Below, piece after piece: positions 51,350 through 61,184 of a DNA stretch of 64,000 nucleotides. Origin of the DNA: Mycobacterium deserti (GTDB lineage: Bacteria; Actinomycetota; Actinomycetes; Mycobacteriales; Mycobacteriaceae); contig NZ_JAODWD010000003.1 of NCBI RefSeq assembly GCF_025345615.1, forward strand, positions 868,001 to 932,000, given 5' to 3'. Numbering within the stretch: position 1 is the stretch's first letter; every line of letters begins with the position of its first letter. The notes below the pieces were generated by a model. The model had not been told where the DNA came from, did not search any database, and saw nothing but the letters and a program-made list of their open reading frames with translations. The position numbers and the translations under genes were made by a program.

Positions 51350-51763
51350 ATGACTGAGCCGCAATTCGGTGGCAGCGAGCACGGGACCCCGCCACCCCCG
51401 CAGCAGCCGGGGTATCAAGCGCCGTATCCGCCCCCACCCGGCCAATATCCGCCTCCGCCCGGGTCGTACCCGCCTGCGTACCAAGATCCGTCGGCCCCAT
51501 TCGGCCGTCATCCGATGACCGGCGAACCGCTGTCGGAGAAGTCGAAGACAGTCGCCGGGCTGCTGCAGTTGCTCGGCCTGCTCGGCATCGTGGGTATCGG
51601 CCGGATCTACCTCGGCTATACCAGCCTCGGAGTCGCCCAGCTGGTGGTGGGTGTCGTCACGTGCGGCATCGGCGCCGTCATCTGGGGCATCATCGACGCC
51701 ATCCTGTTGTTGACCGACAAGGTCCGCGACCCGGAGGGGCGCCCCCTGCGCGATGGCACATAG
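51350..51763 (+). CDS. TM2-domain protein with proline-rich N-terminus
   Basis: 137 residues. The N-terminal 65 are Pro/Tyr/Gln-rich (PPPPQQPGYQAPYPPPPGQY). The C-terminal part is a TM2 domain of two helices (VAGLLQLLGLLGIVGIGRIYLG and VAQLVVGVVTCGIGAVIWGIIDAILLL) with the GRIYLG turn. Similar to Rv1615. Function unknown. A CATGCT element ends 7 nt before the ATG at 51350. It overlaps the next gene by 11 bases. Confidence 0.85.
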   Translation: MTEPQFGGSEHGTPPPPQQPGYQAPYPPPPGQYPPPPGSYPPAYQDPSAPFGRHPMTGEPLSEKSKTVAGLLQLLGLLGIVGIGRIYLGYTSLGVAQLVVGVVTCGIGAVIWGIIDAILLLTDKVRDPEGRPLRDGT

Positions 51764-52163
51764 CGCCATATCCAGCCGTGGACGGCTGTACGGCGCACTC
51801 GGAACGGGTGCCCTTGTCGTCGGCGGCCTGGCCTATGTCGGCCTGGGCGACCCGCATAACCCCAGCTTCCTGTTTCCTGGCTGCCCTTTCAAGGCGCTGA
51901 CCGGCCTCAACTGTCCGGGCTGCGGCGGCCTGCGCATGACCCACGACGTCCTACACGGCGACTTCGCCGCCGCCGTCACCGACAACGTCTTCCTACTCGT
52001 CGGCCTTCCGCTGCTCGCCGCTTGGCTTCTGCTGCGCTGGCGGCGCCGCCAATCTCTGATGACCAAATCGGCACTCGCCGTCATCATGGTCGCCGCCGTG
52101 GCCTGGACAGTGATACGAAACCTGCCCGGGTTTCCGCTGGTCCCGACGGTTCTCAACGGGTAA
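51753..52163 (+). CDS. DUF2752 membrane protein
   Basis: 136 residues with three hydrophobic segments and the DUF2752 motif FPGCPFKALTGLNCPGCGGLRMTHDVLHGDF (three cysteines). Matches the Rv1616 position. Function unknown. Starts inside the TM2 gene, so both are probably coupled. Confidence 0.85.
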   Translation: MAHSAISSRGRLYGALGTGALVVGGLAYVGLGDPHNPSFLFPGCPFKALTGLNCPGCGGLRMTHDVLHGDFAAAVTDNVFLLVGLPLLAAWLLLRWRRRQSLMTKSALAVIMVAAVAWTVIRNLPGFPLVPTVLNG

Positions 52164-52164
52164 A

Positions 52165-52185
52165 TATCAGCTGCGCTGATACAAT
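52165..52185 (+). promoter_or_regulatory. gltB promoter with 17-bp palindrome
   Basis: The palindrome TATCAGCTGCGCTGATA (52165-52181) has 7-bp arms around TGC and runs into the -10 TACAAT (52180-52185). This would let a bound dimer block RNA polymerase. It lies 2 bases after the DUF2752 stop. No T-run follows, so it is not a standard terminator. It matches neither the GlnR nor the AmtR consensus I know. Confidence 0.5.
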
Positions 52186-52244
52186 TGCCCTTCGGGCCGC
52201 TGCAGTCCCGGATCAACTCTCTCCGGACTGCGAAGGGCCTTGCG

Positions 52245-55200
52245 ATGCTCTATTCGGCGTACCCAGAACCTCAGGGCCTCTACGACCCCGAGAACGAGTC
52301 GGACTCCTGCGGCGTCGCCATGATCGCCGACATCCAGGGCCGCCGCTCGCACGGGATCGTCGCCGACGGGCTCGTGGCGTTGGAACATCTCGACCACCGC
52401 GGGGCTGCAGGCGCAGAGACAAACAGCGGTGACGGCGCGGGCATCCTCATCCAATTGCCTCGCGAACTTCTCCGCGATGTTGTCGACTTCGACCTTCCCG
52501 CTGCCAACGACGACGACTGCAACGCCTTCGCCGCGGGCATCTGCTTCCTGCCGCAGGACCACCATGCCCGAGCCGACGCCCGCGAACAGGTCGAGAGCAT
52601 CGCGCGCGACGAGGGCCTCAAGGTCCTCGGCTGGCGTGAGCTGCCGGTCGACCCCGACGGGGCTGACCTCGGCGCGACCGCACTGAGCTGCATGCCCTAC
52701 ATGGCCCAGCTCTTCGTCGCGTCTCCCGACCACGTCGGCGGCATAGACCTCGACCGCCGTGTCTACCCGTTGCGCAAACGCGCCGAGCGCCACGGCGTCT
52801 ACTTTCCGTCGCTGTCCAGCCGGACCATTGCCTACAAGGGCATGCTGACTACCCAGCAACTACCGCAATACTTTCCAGACCTGCGCGACGAACGCAGTCG
52901 CAGCGCCATCGCGATCGTTCACAGCCGGTTCTCCACCAACACCTTTCCGTCCTGGCCGCTGGCACACCCGTTTCGCTTCGTCGCCCACAACGGCGAGATC
53001 AACACCGTGCGCGGCAACCGCAACCGCATGCATGCCCGCGAAGCGCTGCTCGCCAGCGCCAAGATCCCCGGCGACCTGACCCGCCTCTCGCCGGTCTGCA
53101 CCCCTGAGGCGTCCGACTCGGCATCCCTCGATGAGGTGCTCGAACTCCTGCACCTCGGCGGGCGCGACCTGCCCCATGCCGTTCTGATGATGATTCCGGC
53201 GGCATGGGAGAACAACACCACGATGGGCCTCGCCGAGCGGGCGTTCTGGCAGTTCCATGCCTCGCTGATGGAGCCGTGGGACGGCCCGGCCTGCGTGACC
53301 TTCACCGACGGCACGCTCGTTGGAGCGGTGTTGGACCGCAACGGATTACGGCCCGGGCGTTGGTGGCGCACGATCGACGACCGTGTCATTCTCGCCAGCG
53401 AGAGTGGAGTGCTCGACGTGCCGTCGGCCGAGATCGTCGCCAAAGGCCGCCTGCAGCCGGGCAGGATGTTTTTGGTCGACACCGCTGCGGGCCGCATCGT
53501 GCCCGACGAGGAAATCAAGGAGGACCTCGCCGGCCGGGAAGCCTACGGGGAATGGCTGCACGCCGGTCTGCTCGACATCCAGACCCTGCCCGACCGTTCC
53601 CGCAGTCAACCCAACCACGAATCGGTCGTGCGCCGTCAGATCTCCTTCGGCTACACCGAGGAGGACCTGCGCGTCCTTCTCACCCCGATGGCCGCTTCCG
53701 GCGTTGAACCGCTGGGTTCGATGGGCACGGACACCCCGAGTGCCGTTCTCTCGCAACGGTCCAAGTTGCTCTACGACTACTTCGTCGAACTCTTCGCCCA
53801 GGTCACCAATCCGCCGCTGGACGCGATCCGCGAGGAAGTCGTCACCTCGATGGCCCGCATCATGGGGCCCGAGCAGAATCTCCTGGAACCGACCGCGGCG
53901 TCGTGTCGCCAGATCGTCCTGCGCTGGCCCGTCCTCGACAACGACGAACTCAACAAGATCGTCCATATCAACGACGACGGTGAGCATCCCGGCCTCAAAA
54001 CCGCTGTCCTCAAGGGCCTTTACGACGTCGAACGCGGAGGTGAAGGACTCGCCGACGCCATCGACGAACTCCGGCACCGCGCCTGCGAGGCAATCGCTGA
54101 CGGTGCCCGCACGCTGGTCATCACCGATCGCGACTCCGACCACACCAGAGCGCCCATCCCGTCACTGCTGGCTGTCTCGGCCGTCCACCACCACCTGGTG
54201 CGCACGAAGCAGCGCACCACCGTCGCCCTGGTCGTCGAAAGCGGCGACGCCCGCGAAGTCCACCACATCGCCATGCTCATCGGCTTCGGTGCTGCCGCCG
54301 TCAACCCCTATCTGGCGTTCGAATCGATCGAGGACCTCATCCGCGAGGGCGAACTCACCGGCATCGAACCCGCCGCCGCCGTGCGGAACTTCTGCAAGGC
54401 GCTCGGCAAGGGCGTGATGAAGGTGATGAGCAAGATGGGCATCTCCACCGTCGCCTCGTACACCGCCGCTCAGGCGTTCGAGGCCGTCGGCATCGACAAG
54501 GACGTCGTCGACGAATACTTCGCTGGCACTCCGAGTCAACTCGGCGGCGTCGGGCTCGACGTCCTCGCCGAGGAGGTGAAGCTCCGGCACCGTCGCGCCT
54601 ATCCGGAGAACCCGACCGAGCGTGTCCATCGGCGCCTTGAAGTCGGCGGCGAATACGCCTTTCGCCGCGAAGGCGAGTTGCACCTGTTCACTCCCGAAGT
54701 GGTTTTCCTGCTGCAGCATTCGACCCGCACCGGCCGCTACGACATCTTCGGTCAGTACTCCGATGAGGTGAACCGGATCTCGAAGGACGGCGGTACCCTG
54801 CGCGGCCTGTTCGAGTTCAAGAAGCTCAGGGCGCCGGTGCCGCTCGATGAAGTCGAACCCGTCGAGTCCATCGTCACCCGGTTCAACACCGGCGCCATGA
54901 GTTACGGCTCGATCTCGGCCGAAGCCCACGAAACCATGGCCATCGCGATGAACAACCTCGGCGGGCGATCGAACTCCGGTGAAGGGGGCGAGGACGTCGA
55001 CCGGCTCTACGATCCGAAGCGCCGCAGTGCGGTCAAACAGGTGGCTTCCGGGCGCTTCGGCGTGACCAGTGACTACCTCGTCAATGCCACCGACATCCAG
55101 ATCAAGATGGCCCAGGGCGCCAAACCCGGTGAGGGCGGCCAGCTTCCAGGTTACAAGGTGTATCCCAACATCGCCAAGACGCGACACTCGACACCAGGTG

Positions 55201-56786
55201 TCGCCCTGATCAGCCCGCCGCCGCACCACGACATCTACTCGATCGAGGATCTGGCGCAATTGATCCACGACCTGAAGAACGCCAACGACAAGGCGCGCAT
55301 CCACGTCAAGCTCGTCAGCAGCGTCGGTGTCGGAACCGTCGCGGCGGGAGTGTCGAAGGCGCACGCCGACGTCGTGCTGATCTCCGGCCACGACGGAGGC
55401 ACCGGCGCCGCCCCGTTGACCAGCCTCAAGCACGCGGGAGTGCCGTGGGAGATCGGGCTCGCCGACACCCAGCAGACGCTCATGTTGAACGGCCTACGCG
55501 ACCGCATCACCGTCCAGTGCGACGGCGGGATGCGGACCGCCCGAGACGTCATGGTCGCGGCACTGCTCGGCGCCGAGGAGTACGGCTTCGCCACCGCGCC
55601 ACTGGTGGTGTCGGGCTGCATCATGATGCGCGTCTGCCACCTCGACACCTGCCCCGTCGGCGTGGCCACCCAGAACCCGGAACTGCGCGCGCGGTTCAAC
55701 GGCAAGCCGGAGTTCGTAGAGAACTACTTCCGGTTCATCGCCGAGGACATCCGCAAGTACCTGGCCGAATTGGGCTTCCGCAGTCTCGACGAGGCCATCG
55801 GGCACGCCGAGGTGCTCGACACCGCCGAGGGGATCGCCCACTGGAAGGACAAGGGCCTGGACCTCACGCCCATCTTCGCCGTGCCCGAGAACGGTCACAC
55901 CGGTGAGCCCGCCGCGCGTCGGAGACTGCACGATCAGTACCACGCTCTGGACAAAGCCTTGGACCAGACGCTGATTCAACTGACAGAAGGCGCTTTGGAG
56001 GATGCGCGCCCCGTCCGGCTCGAGCTGCCGATACGCAATGTCAACCGCACGGTCGGCACGCTGCTGGGCAGCGAAATCACCAGGCGCTACGGGGCCGCCG
56101 GGCTTCCCGACGGCACGATCCACATCACGCTCAACGGGTCCGCGGGCCAGTCGATAGGCGCATTCCTGCCGCCCGGTGTGACGCTGGACCTCGTCGGCGA
56201 CGCCAACGACTATGTGGGTAAGGGTCTTTCCGGCGGACGTGTCATCGTGCGGCCGCCCGACGACGTCCTGTTCCTTCCCGAAGACAACGTGATCGCCGGC
56301 AACACGCTGCTGTTCGGTGCGACGTCGGGCGAGCTGTACCTGCGCGGCCGTGTCGGCGAACGCTTCGCGGCCCGCAACTCCGGCGCGCTGGCCGTCGTCG
56401 AAGGCGTCGGCGACCACGCCTGCGAATACATGACCGGCGGTCGCGTCGTCGTGCTCGGCAAAACGGGCCGCAACATGGCGGCGGGCATGTCGGGTGGCAT
56501 CGCGTTCGTGTTGGGCCTCGACCCCAAGCGGGTGAACACCGAAATGGTGGAACTGCAGCATCTGGAACCCGAGGACCTGGCGTGGCTGTGCGACGTCGTC
56601 GCCCGCCATGCACATCACACCGGCAGCGCGCTGGCGGCCTCGGTGTTGTCGGACTGGCCGAGGCGCAGCGCGCAATTCACAAAGATCATGCCCCGCGACT
56701 ATCAGCGCGTCCTCGAGGCCACTTTGGTGGCCAAACGCGACGGACGCGACGTCGACACCGCGATCATGGAGGCCAGTCGTGGCTGA
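52245..56786 (+). CDS. gltB: Glutamate synthase large subunit
   Basis: 1513 residues. Glutaminase domain first: the N-terminal nucleophile Cys22 follows a 21-residue propeptide ([14 protein letters not shown]). [32 protein letters not shown] is characteristic. The central and FMN-binding domains include [43 protein letters not shown] and [12 protein letters not shown]. The [3Fe-4S] cysteines are in [20 protein letters not shown]. The C-terminal beta-helix ([32 protein letters not shown]) ends the protein. It makes glutamate from glutamine and 2-oxoglutarate with GltD. GAAGGG lies 7 nt before the ATG. Promoter with palindrome upstream. Confidence 0.96.
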   Translation: MLYSAYPEPQGLYDPENESDSCGVAMIADIQGRRSHGIVADGLVALEHLDHRGAAGAETNSGDGAGILIQLPRELLRDVVDFDLPAANDDDCNAFAAGICFLPQDHHARADAREQVESIARDEGLKVLGWRELPVDPDGADLGATALSCMPYMAQLFVASPDHVGGIDLDRRVYPLRKRAERHGVYFPSLSSRTIAYKGMLTTQQLPQYFPDLRDERSRSAIAIVHSRFSTNTFPSWPLAHPFRFVAHNGEINTVRGNRNRMHAREALLASAKIPGDLTRLSPVCTPEASDSASLDEVLELLHLGGRDLPHAVLMMIPAAWENNTTMGLAERAFWQFHASLMEPWDGPACVTFTDGTLVGAVLDRNGLRPGRWWRTIDDRVILASESGVLDVPSAEIVAKGRLQPGRMFLVDTAAGRIVPDEEIKEDLAGREAYGEWLHAGLLDIQTLPDRSRSQPNHESVVRRQISFGYTEEDLRVLLTPMAASGVEPLGSMGTDTPSAVLSQRSKLLYDYFVELFAQVTNPPLDAIREEVVTSMARIMGPEQNLLEPTAASCRQIVLRWPVLDNDELNKIVHINDDGEHPGLKTAVLKGLYDVERGGEGLADAIDELRHRACEAIADGARTLVITDRDSDHTRAPIPSLLAVSAVHHHLVRTKQRTTVALVVESGDAREVHHIAMLIGFGAAAVNPYLAFESIEDLIREGELTGIEPAAAVRNFCKALGKGVMKVMSKMGISTVASYTAAQAFEAVGIDKDVVDEYFAGTPSQLGGVGLDVLAEEVKLRHRRAYPENPTERVHRRLEVGGEYAFRREGELHLFTPEVVFLLQHSTRTGRYDIFGQYSDEVNRISKDGGTLRGLFEFKKLRAPVPLDEVEPVESIVTRFNTGAMSYGSISAEAHETMAIAMNNLGGRSNSGEGGEDVDRLYDPKRRSAVKQVASGRFGVTSDYLVNATDIQIKMAQGAKPGEGGQLPGYKVYPNIAKTRHSTPGVALISPPPHHDIYSIEDLAQLIHDLKNANDKARIHVKLVSSVGVGTVAAGVSKAHADVVLISGHDGGTGAAPLTSLKHAGVPWEIGLADTQQTLMLNGLRDRITVQCDGGMRTARDVMVAALLGAEEYGFATAPLVVSGCIMMRVCHLDTCPVGVATQNPELRARFNGKPEFVENYFRFIAEDIRKYLAELGFRSLDEAIGHAEVLDTAEGIAHWKDKGLDLTPIFAVPENGHTGEPAARRRLHDQYHALDKALDQTLIQLTEGALEDARPVRLELPIRNVNRTVGTLLGSEITRRYGAAGLPDGTIHITLNGSAGQSIGAFLPPGVTLDLVGDANDYVGKGLSGGRVIVRPPDDVLFLPEDNVIAGNTLLFGATSGELYLRGRVGERFAARNSGALAVVEGVGDHACEYMTGGRVVVLGKTGRNMAAGMSGGIAFVLGLDPKRVNTEMVELQHLEPEDLAWLCDVVARHAHHTGSALAASVLSDWPRRSAQFTKIMPRDYQRVLEATLVAKRDGRDVDTAIMEASRG

Positions 56787-58296
56787 TCCCAGCGGGTTTC
56801 TGAAGGTACCGAAGATCGAAGCCGCCAAACGCCCGGTCGACGAGCGCGTCGGCGACTGGCGTGAAGTGTACGAGCAGCAGGATCCGCACCATCGCGCCGA
56901 CGAGGTGTCACAGCAGGCCCGCCGATGTATGGACTGCGGAATTCCGTTCTGCCACTCTGGAACTGCTGGCTGCCCGCTGGGCAATCTGATTCCCGAGTGG
57001 AACGACCTTGTCAGGCGCGGCCGCTGGGACGCCGCCAGCGACCGCCTGCACGCCACCAATAACTTCCCGGAGTTCACCGGCCGGTTGTGTCCCGCGCCGT
57101 GCGAGGCGGCCTGCGTGCTGTCGATCTCCGAGGAGCAGACCGGCGGCAGCGTCACGATCAAGCGCATCGAGCAGACCATCGCCGATCAGGCATGGACGGA
57201 CGGCATAGTCGAGCCGCAGCCCGCGGCAATCACGACCGGTAAGCGCGTCGCCATCGTCGGCTCCGGTCCGGCCGGACTCGCAGCGGCGCAACAACTCACG
57301 CGCGCAGGTCACGATGTCACCGTCTACGAGCGGGACGATCGTATCGGCGGGCTGATGCGCTACGGCATCCCCGAGTACAAGCTGGAAAAGTCGAGACTGG
57401 ATCGGCGGCTTGCTCAGATGCGGGCAGAGGGAACACGTTTCGTCACCGAGTGCGAGGTCGGGGTGGATCTGACCGTCGACCAACTTCGCGAGCAGTACCA
57501 CGCCGTCGTCCTGGCGGTGGGGGCATTGCGGGCGCGCGACACCGACGTCGACGGCCGCGACCTCAAAGGCGTCCACCTGGCGATGGAGCACCTCGTTCCG
57601 GCCAACAAAGAGTGTGGGGGCGACGGCGCCAGCACCCTGTCGGCGAAGGGCAAGCACGTGGTGATCATCGGTGGTGGTGACACCGGAGCCGACTGCCTCG
57701 GCACCGCGCACCGCCAGGGTGCGCTCTCGGTGACCCAGCTGGACTACAACCCGGAACCGCCCGAGCAGCGCGACGACTCGCGCTCTCCATGGCCGATGTG
57801 GCCGATCGTGTTGCGCACCCGGCTCTCGCCCGCGCACGCCGAAGGCGGGGACCGCCGCTACGAGGTGGCCGTGCAGCGCTTCCTCGGCGACGATCGCGGG
57901 CACCTGCGAGCCATGCAGATCGCCGAGGTGAAGGTCGAGCGTGACGTGAACAGCCGCGACGGCAGGCGCATCATCACACCGGTGGGCGAGCCCATCGAGA
58001 TCCCGTGTGAGCTGGCGCTGCTGGCTATCGGGTTCGACGGCGTCGAACGCATGCCGCTGCTCGACCAGCTCGGCCTCGAACTGAACCGGCGCGGCGCGCT
58101 TGCCTGCGGGTCGGACTGGCAGACGGACGCCCCCGGCGTCTTCGTGTGCGGTGACGCCCATCGCGGCGCGTCGCTGATCGTGTGGGCCATCGCGGAGGGG
58201 CGGAGCGCGGCGCACGCGGTGGACGCCCACCTGATGGGCGACTCCGATCTACCCGCGCCGGTCATCCCGGGCGCGCTCCCGCTAGCCGTCATCTGA
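56779..58296 (+). CDS. gltD: Glutamate synthase small subunit
   Basis: 505-residue NADPH-oxidising partner of GltB. N-terminal cluster cysteines are in [22 protein letters not shown] and [15 protein letters not shown] binding is in [20 protein letters not shown](P)H binding in [19 protein letters not shown], and the C-terminal FAD loop in [24 protein letters not shown] lies 6 nt before the GTG start, inside the end of gltB (8-base overlap). Confidence 0.95.
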   Translation: MADPSGFLKVPKIEAAKRPVDERVGDWREVYEQQDPHHRADEVSQQARRCMDCGIPFCHSGTAGCPLGNLIPEWNDLVRRGRWDAASDRLHATNNFPEFTGRLCPAPCEAACVLSISEEQTGGSVTIKRIEQTIADQAWTDGIVEPQPAAITTGKRVAIVGSGPAGLAAAQQLTRAGHDVTVYERDDRIGGLMRYGIPEYKLEKSRLDRRLAQMRAEGTRFVTECEVGVDLTVDQLREQYHAVVLAVGALRARDTDVDGRDLKGVHLAMEHLVPANKECGGDGASTLSAKGKHVVIIGGGDTGADCLGTAHRQGALSVTQLDYNPEPPEQRDDSRSPWPMWPIVLRTRLSPAHAEGGDRRYEVAVQRFLGDDRGHLRAMQIAEVKVERDVNSRDGRRIITPVGEPIEIPCELALLAIGFDGVERMPLLDQLGLELNRRGALACGSDWQTDAPGVFVCGDAHRGASLIVWAIAEGRSAAHAVDAHLMGDSDLPAPVIPGALPLAVI

Positions 58297-58323
58297 ATCG
58301 ATCAACGTCTATGCTGGGGAGTC

Positions 58324-59742
58324 GTGAATAGACGCGGAAAGATCGTCTGCACTTTGGGCCCGGCCACTGGGACTGAAGACGCTGTCAGGGCGTTGGTCGA
58401 GGCCGGAATGGACGTGGCGAGGCTCAACTTCAGCCACGGCGACTACACCGACCACGAAGCCAGCTACAAGCGGGTACGCACCGCATCCGACCAGACCGGA
58501 CGTGCTGTCGGCGTACTTGCTGACCTGCAGGGACCCAAGATCCGGCTCGGCAGATTCAAGGACGGCCCGACGTTCTGGGCCACCGGCGAAACGGTGCGCA
58601 TCACCGTCGACGACTGCGAGGGCACTCCCGATCGGGTGTCCACCACGTACAAGCGTCTCGCCGAAGACGCATCGCCCGGCGATCGGGTGCTCGTCGACGA
58701 CGGCAATGTGGGCCTGGTCATCGAGAGCATCGACGGCAACGACGTCGTCTGCACGGTCACCGAAGGCGGGCCCGTCAGCAACAACAAGGGCATGTCGCTG
58801 CCCGGCATGAAGGTCACCGCGCCCGCGCTGTCGGAGAAGGACCGCGAAGATCTGGAGTTCGCGCTCCGCCTCGGCGTCGACCTGGTCGCACTGTCGTTCG
58901 TCCGGTCGCCGGCCGACGTCGAACTCGTCCACGAGATCATGGACGGTGTCGGCAGGCGGGTGCCCGTCATCGCGAAACTGGAGAAGCCCGAGGCCATCGA
59001 CAATCTCGAGGCCATCGTGCTCGCATTCGACGCGATCATGGTTGCCCGTGGCGATCTCGGCGTCGAGCTGGCGCTCGAGGAAGTTCCGCTGGTGCAGAAG
59101 CGGGCGATCCAAATGGCAAGGGAGAACGCCAAACCCGTCATCGTCGCCACGCAGATGCTGGAGTCGATGATCGAGAACTCGCGACCCACCCGCGCCGAGG
59201 CCTCCGACGTCGCGAACGCGGTTCTCGACGGTGCCGACGCGGTGATGCTCTCTGGCGAGACGTCTGTCGGCAAGTTCCCCCTCGATGCGGTCAAGACGAT
59301 GGCCCGCATCATCAGCGCGGTCGAGGAGAACTCCGTCGTCGTGCCGCCGCTGACGCATGTGCCGCGCACCAAGCGCGGGGTGATCTCCTACGCGGCCCGC
59401 GACATCGGGGAGCGGTTGGACGCCAGGGCGCTGGTGGCCTACACCCAGTCCGGTGACACGGTGCGCCGCCTCGCGCGGTTGCACACGCCGCTGCCACTGC
59501 TGGCCTTCACGTCGTTACCCGAGGTCCGCAGCCAGCTGGCGTTGACCTGGGGCACCGAGACCTTCATCGTGCCGCACATCCAGACGACCGACGGCATGAT
59601 CCGCCAGGTGGACAAGTCGCTGCTGGAGTTGGGCCGCTACAAGCGGGGCGACCTGATCGTCATCGTCGCAGGCGCTCCGCCGGGCACAGTAGGCTCCACG
59701 AATCTGATCCACGTGCACCGGATCGGAGAAGAAGACCTTTAG
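58324..59742 (+). CDS. pyk: Pyruvate kinase
   Basis: 472-residue glycolytic enzyme converting PEP and ADP to pyruvate. GKIVCTLGPATG, RLNFSHGDYTDH, DLQGPKIRLGRF, FVRSPADVELV, AKLEKPEAIDNL, MVARGDLGVEL, TQMLESMIENSRPTRAEASDVANAVLDG and a C-terminal allosteric domain. The start is the GTG at 58324; a TATGCT element ends 8 nt upstream. It follows gltD by 27 bases. Confidence 0.96.
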   Translation: MNRRGKIVCTLGPATGTEDAVRALVEAGMDVARLNFSHGDYTDHEASYKRVRTASDQTGRAVGVLADLQGPKIRLGRFKDGPTFWATGETVRITVDDCEGTPDRVSTTYKRLAEDASPGDRVLVDDGNVGLVIESIDGNDVVCTVTEGGPVSNNKGMSLPGMKVTAPALSEKDREDLEFALRLGVDLVALSFVRSPADVELVHEIMDGVGRRVPVIAKLEKPEAIDNLEAIVLAFDAIMVARGDLGVELALEEVPLVQKRAIQMARENAKPVIVATQMLESMIENSRPTRAEASDVANAVLDGADAVMLSGETSVGKFPLDAVKTMARIISAVEENSVVVPPLTHVPRTKRGVISYAARDIGERLDARALVAYTQSGDTVRRLARLHTPLPLLAFTSLPEVRSQLALTWGTETFIVPHIQTTDGMIRQVDKSLLELGRYKRGDLIVIVAGAPPGTVGSTNLIHVHRIGEEDL

Positions 59743-59805
59743 TCAGACGACGATCAAGCGGCGCCAGCCGCATTGAGGAGTCCGACAATCAGATTAGGAG
59801 GTTGT

Positions 59806-60675
59806 GTGTCGCCGACGGCAGATTTCACCGAACTGCTGGCGATACTCGACCTTCGGCAGATCGACGACGACACGTTCGTGGGTTCGCATCCGAGCAAGAA
59901 CCCGGTGCGCACGTTCGGCGGCCAGATGATGGCGCAGTCACTCATGGCGGCGAGTCGCAGTCTCAAGCACGCGTTGCCGCCGAGCGCGTTGTCGGTGCAC
60001 TTCATCGCGGGCGGAGACCCGGGCAAGGACCTCGAGTTCCACATCGTGCGGCTGCGCGACGAGCGGCGCTTCGCCAACCGCCGCATCGACGTCATGCAGG
60101 ACGGCGAACTGCTGACCACCGCGATGGTGTCCTACCTGTCGGGCGGTCGCAGTCTCGAGCACGGGATCACACCTCCGGACCTGCCCGATCCGCTCTCACT
60201 GCCCTCGGTCGACGACCTGCTACGCGGGTACGAGGACGTTGTACCGCATTTCGTCAACGCACTGCGGCCGATCGACTGGCGCTACACCAACGACCCGGCC
60301 TGGGTGATGCGAGCCAAGGGCGAGACGCTCGAACACAACCGGGTGTGGATGAAGGCCGTCGCCGACATGCCCGACGACCCCGCGTTGCACGCCGCTGCGC
60401 TGGTGTACTCGTCGGACACCACCGTGCTCGACTCGATCATCACCACCCACGGTCTGTCGTGGGGGTTTGACCGCATTTTCGCGGTGACCACGAACCATTC
60501 GGTGTGGTTCCACCGTCCCGTGCGCTTCGACGACTGGGTCCTGTACTCGACGTCGTCGCCGGTGGCCGCGGATTCCCGCGGACTCGGCACGGGTCACTTC
60601 TTCGACCGGTCGGGTCAGCTCCTCGCGACCGTGGTGCAGGAAGGCATCGTCAAATACTTCCCCGCCAAGGGTTAA
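59806..60675 (+). CDS. tesB: Acyl-CoA thioesterase II (TesB)
   Basis: 289-residue double-hotdog thioesterase that hydrolyses acyl-CoA. VGSHPSKNPVRTFGGQMMAQ, LPPSALSVHFIAGGDPGKDLEF, RRIDVMQDGELLTTAMVSYL and the second half DTTVLDSIITTHGLSWGFDRIFAVTTNHSVWFHRPVRFDDW are typical. AGGAGG (59796-59801) precedes the GTG at 59806 with a short 4-nt spacing; a further upstream start is possible. Its TAA stop shares the tetranucleotide TTAA with the convergent gene. Confidence 0.93.
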   Translation: MSPTADFTELLAILDLRQIDDDTFVGSHPSKNPVRTFGGQMMAQSLMAASRSLKHALPPSALSVHFIAGGDPGKDLEFHIVRLRDERRFANRRIDVMQDGELLTTAMVSYLSGGRSLEHGITPPDLPDPLSLPSVDDLLRGYEDVVPHFVNALRPIDWRYTNDPAWVMRAKGETLEHNRVWMKAVADMPDDPALHAAALVYSSDTTVLDSIITTHGLSWGFDRIFAVTTNHSVWFHRPVRFDDWVLYSTSSPVAADSRGLGTGHFFDRSGQLLATVVQEGIVKYFPAKG

Positions 60676-61184
60676 GGGGTCGGCGTCGGTGTGAGTGTGA
60701 CGGAGAACTCGTCCTGGACCCGTTCCTGGAACTGGTTTGCGCACTGCTCCAATTCCTGCTGGTCGTTACCCGCCTGCGACACGCAGTCCATGTAGTCGGT
60801 GCCGCCGACCGAGTCGAACACTCCGAACCAGATCGCGATGAACGCCAGTGACACGATGACCGCCAGGATGCCCAGCACGATGCCGGCGATCGCGACGCCG
60901 CCGTTGGTGGCCTCTCCGCGCTTGACGCGGCCGCGCGCGATGAAGCCGATGATGACCGCGCACACGCCGAGGATGACCCCGCCAACCACGGTCCAGCAGA
61001 ACACGAGCCCAACGATCGCGAGCACCAGCGCTGTGATGCCGAGGCCGTTCTTCGGGCTGGTCGGTGGCGGCGCGTACCCCGCGTACGGCACCGGCGGCGG
61101 CGGGGGATAACCACCGGGATAGGCGCCGTACTGGGGCGAAGGAGGAGGTGCCTGCGGCGTCTCGGGCCTGTCCGGTTCGCTCAT
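60672..61184 (-). CDS. DUF4190-type membrane protein with proline-rich N-terminus
   Basis: 170 residues. N-terminal Pro/Tyr-rich segment (PPPPPVPYAGYAPPP), then two hydrophobic helices (LGITALVLAIVGLVFCWTVVGGVIL and IAGIVLGILAVIVSLAFIAIW), and an extracellular tail with two cysteines (MDCVSQ, LEQCANQ). DUF4190 pattern; function unknown. The ATG overlaps the cydC stop (ATGA), so it is the last gene of the cydDC operon. TAATCT also ends 7 nt before its start, within cydC, allowing separate leaderless expression. It ends in a shared TTAA with tesB. Confidence 0.8.
   Translation of the reverse strand: MSEPDRPETPQAPPPSPQYGAYPGGYPPPPPVPYAGYAPPPTSPKNGLGITALVLAIVGLVFCWTVVGGVILGVCAVIIGFIARGRVKRGEATNGGVAIAGIVLGILAVIVSLAFIAIWFGVFDSVGGTDYMDCVSQAGNDQQELEQCANQFQERVQDEFSVTLTPTPTP

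Noticed and set aside
52165..52181. Palindrome as a rho-independent terminator after the DUF2752 gene
   Set aside because: Short stem with a 3-nt loop, no T-run, and it overlaps the gltB -10; an operator is more likely.
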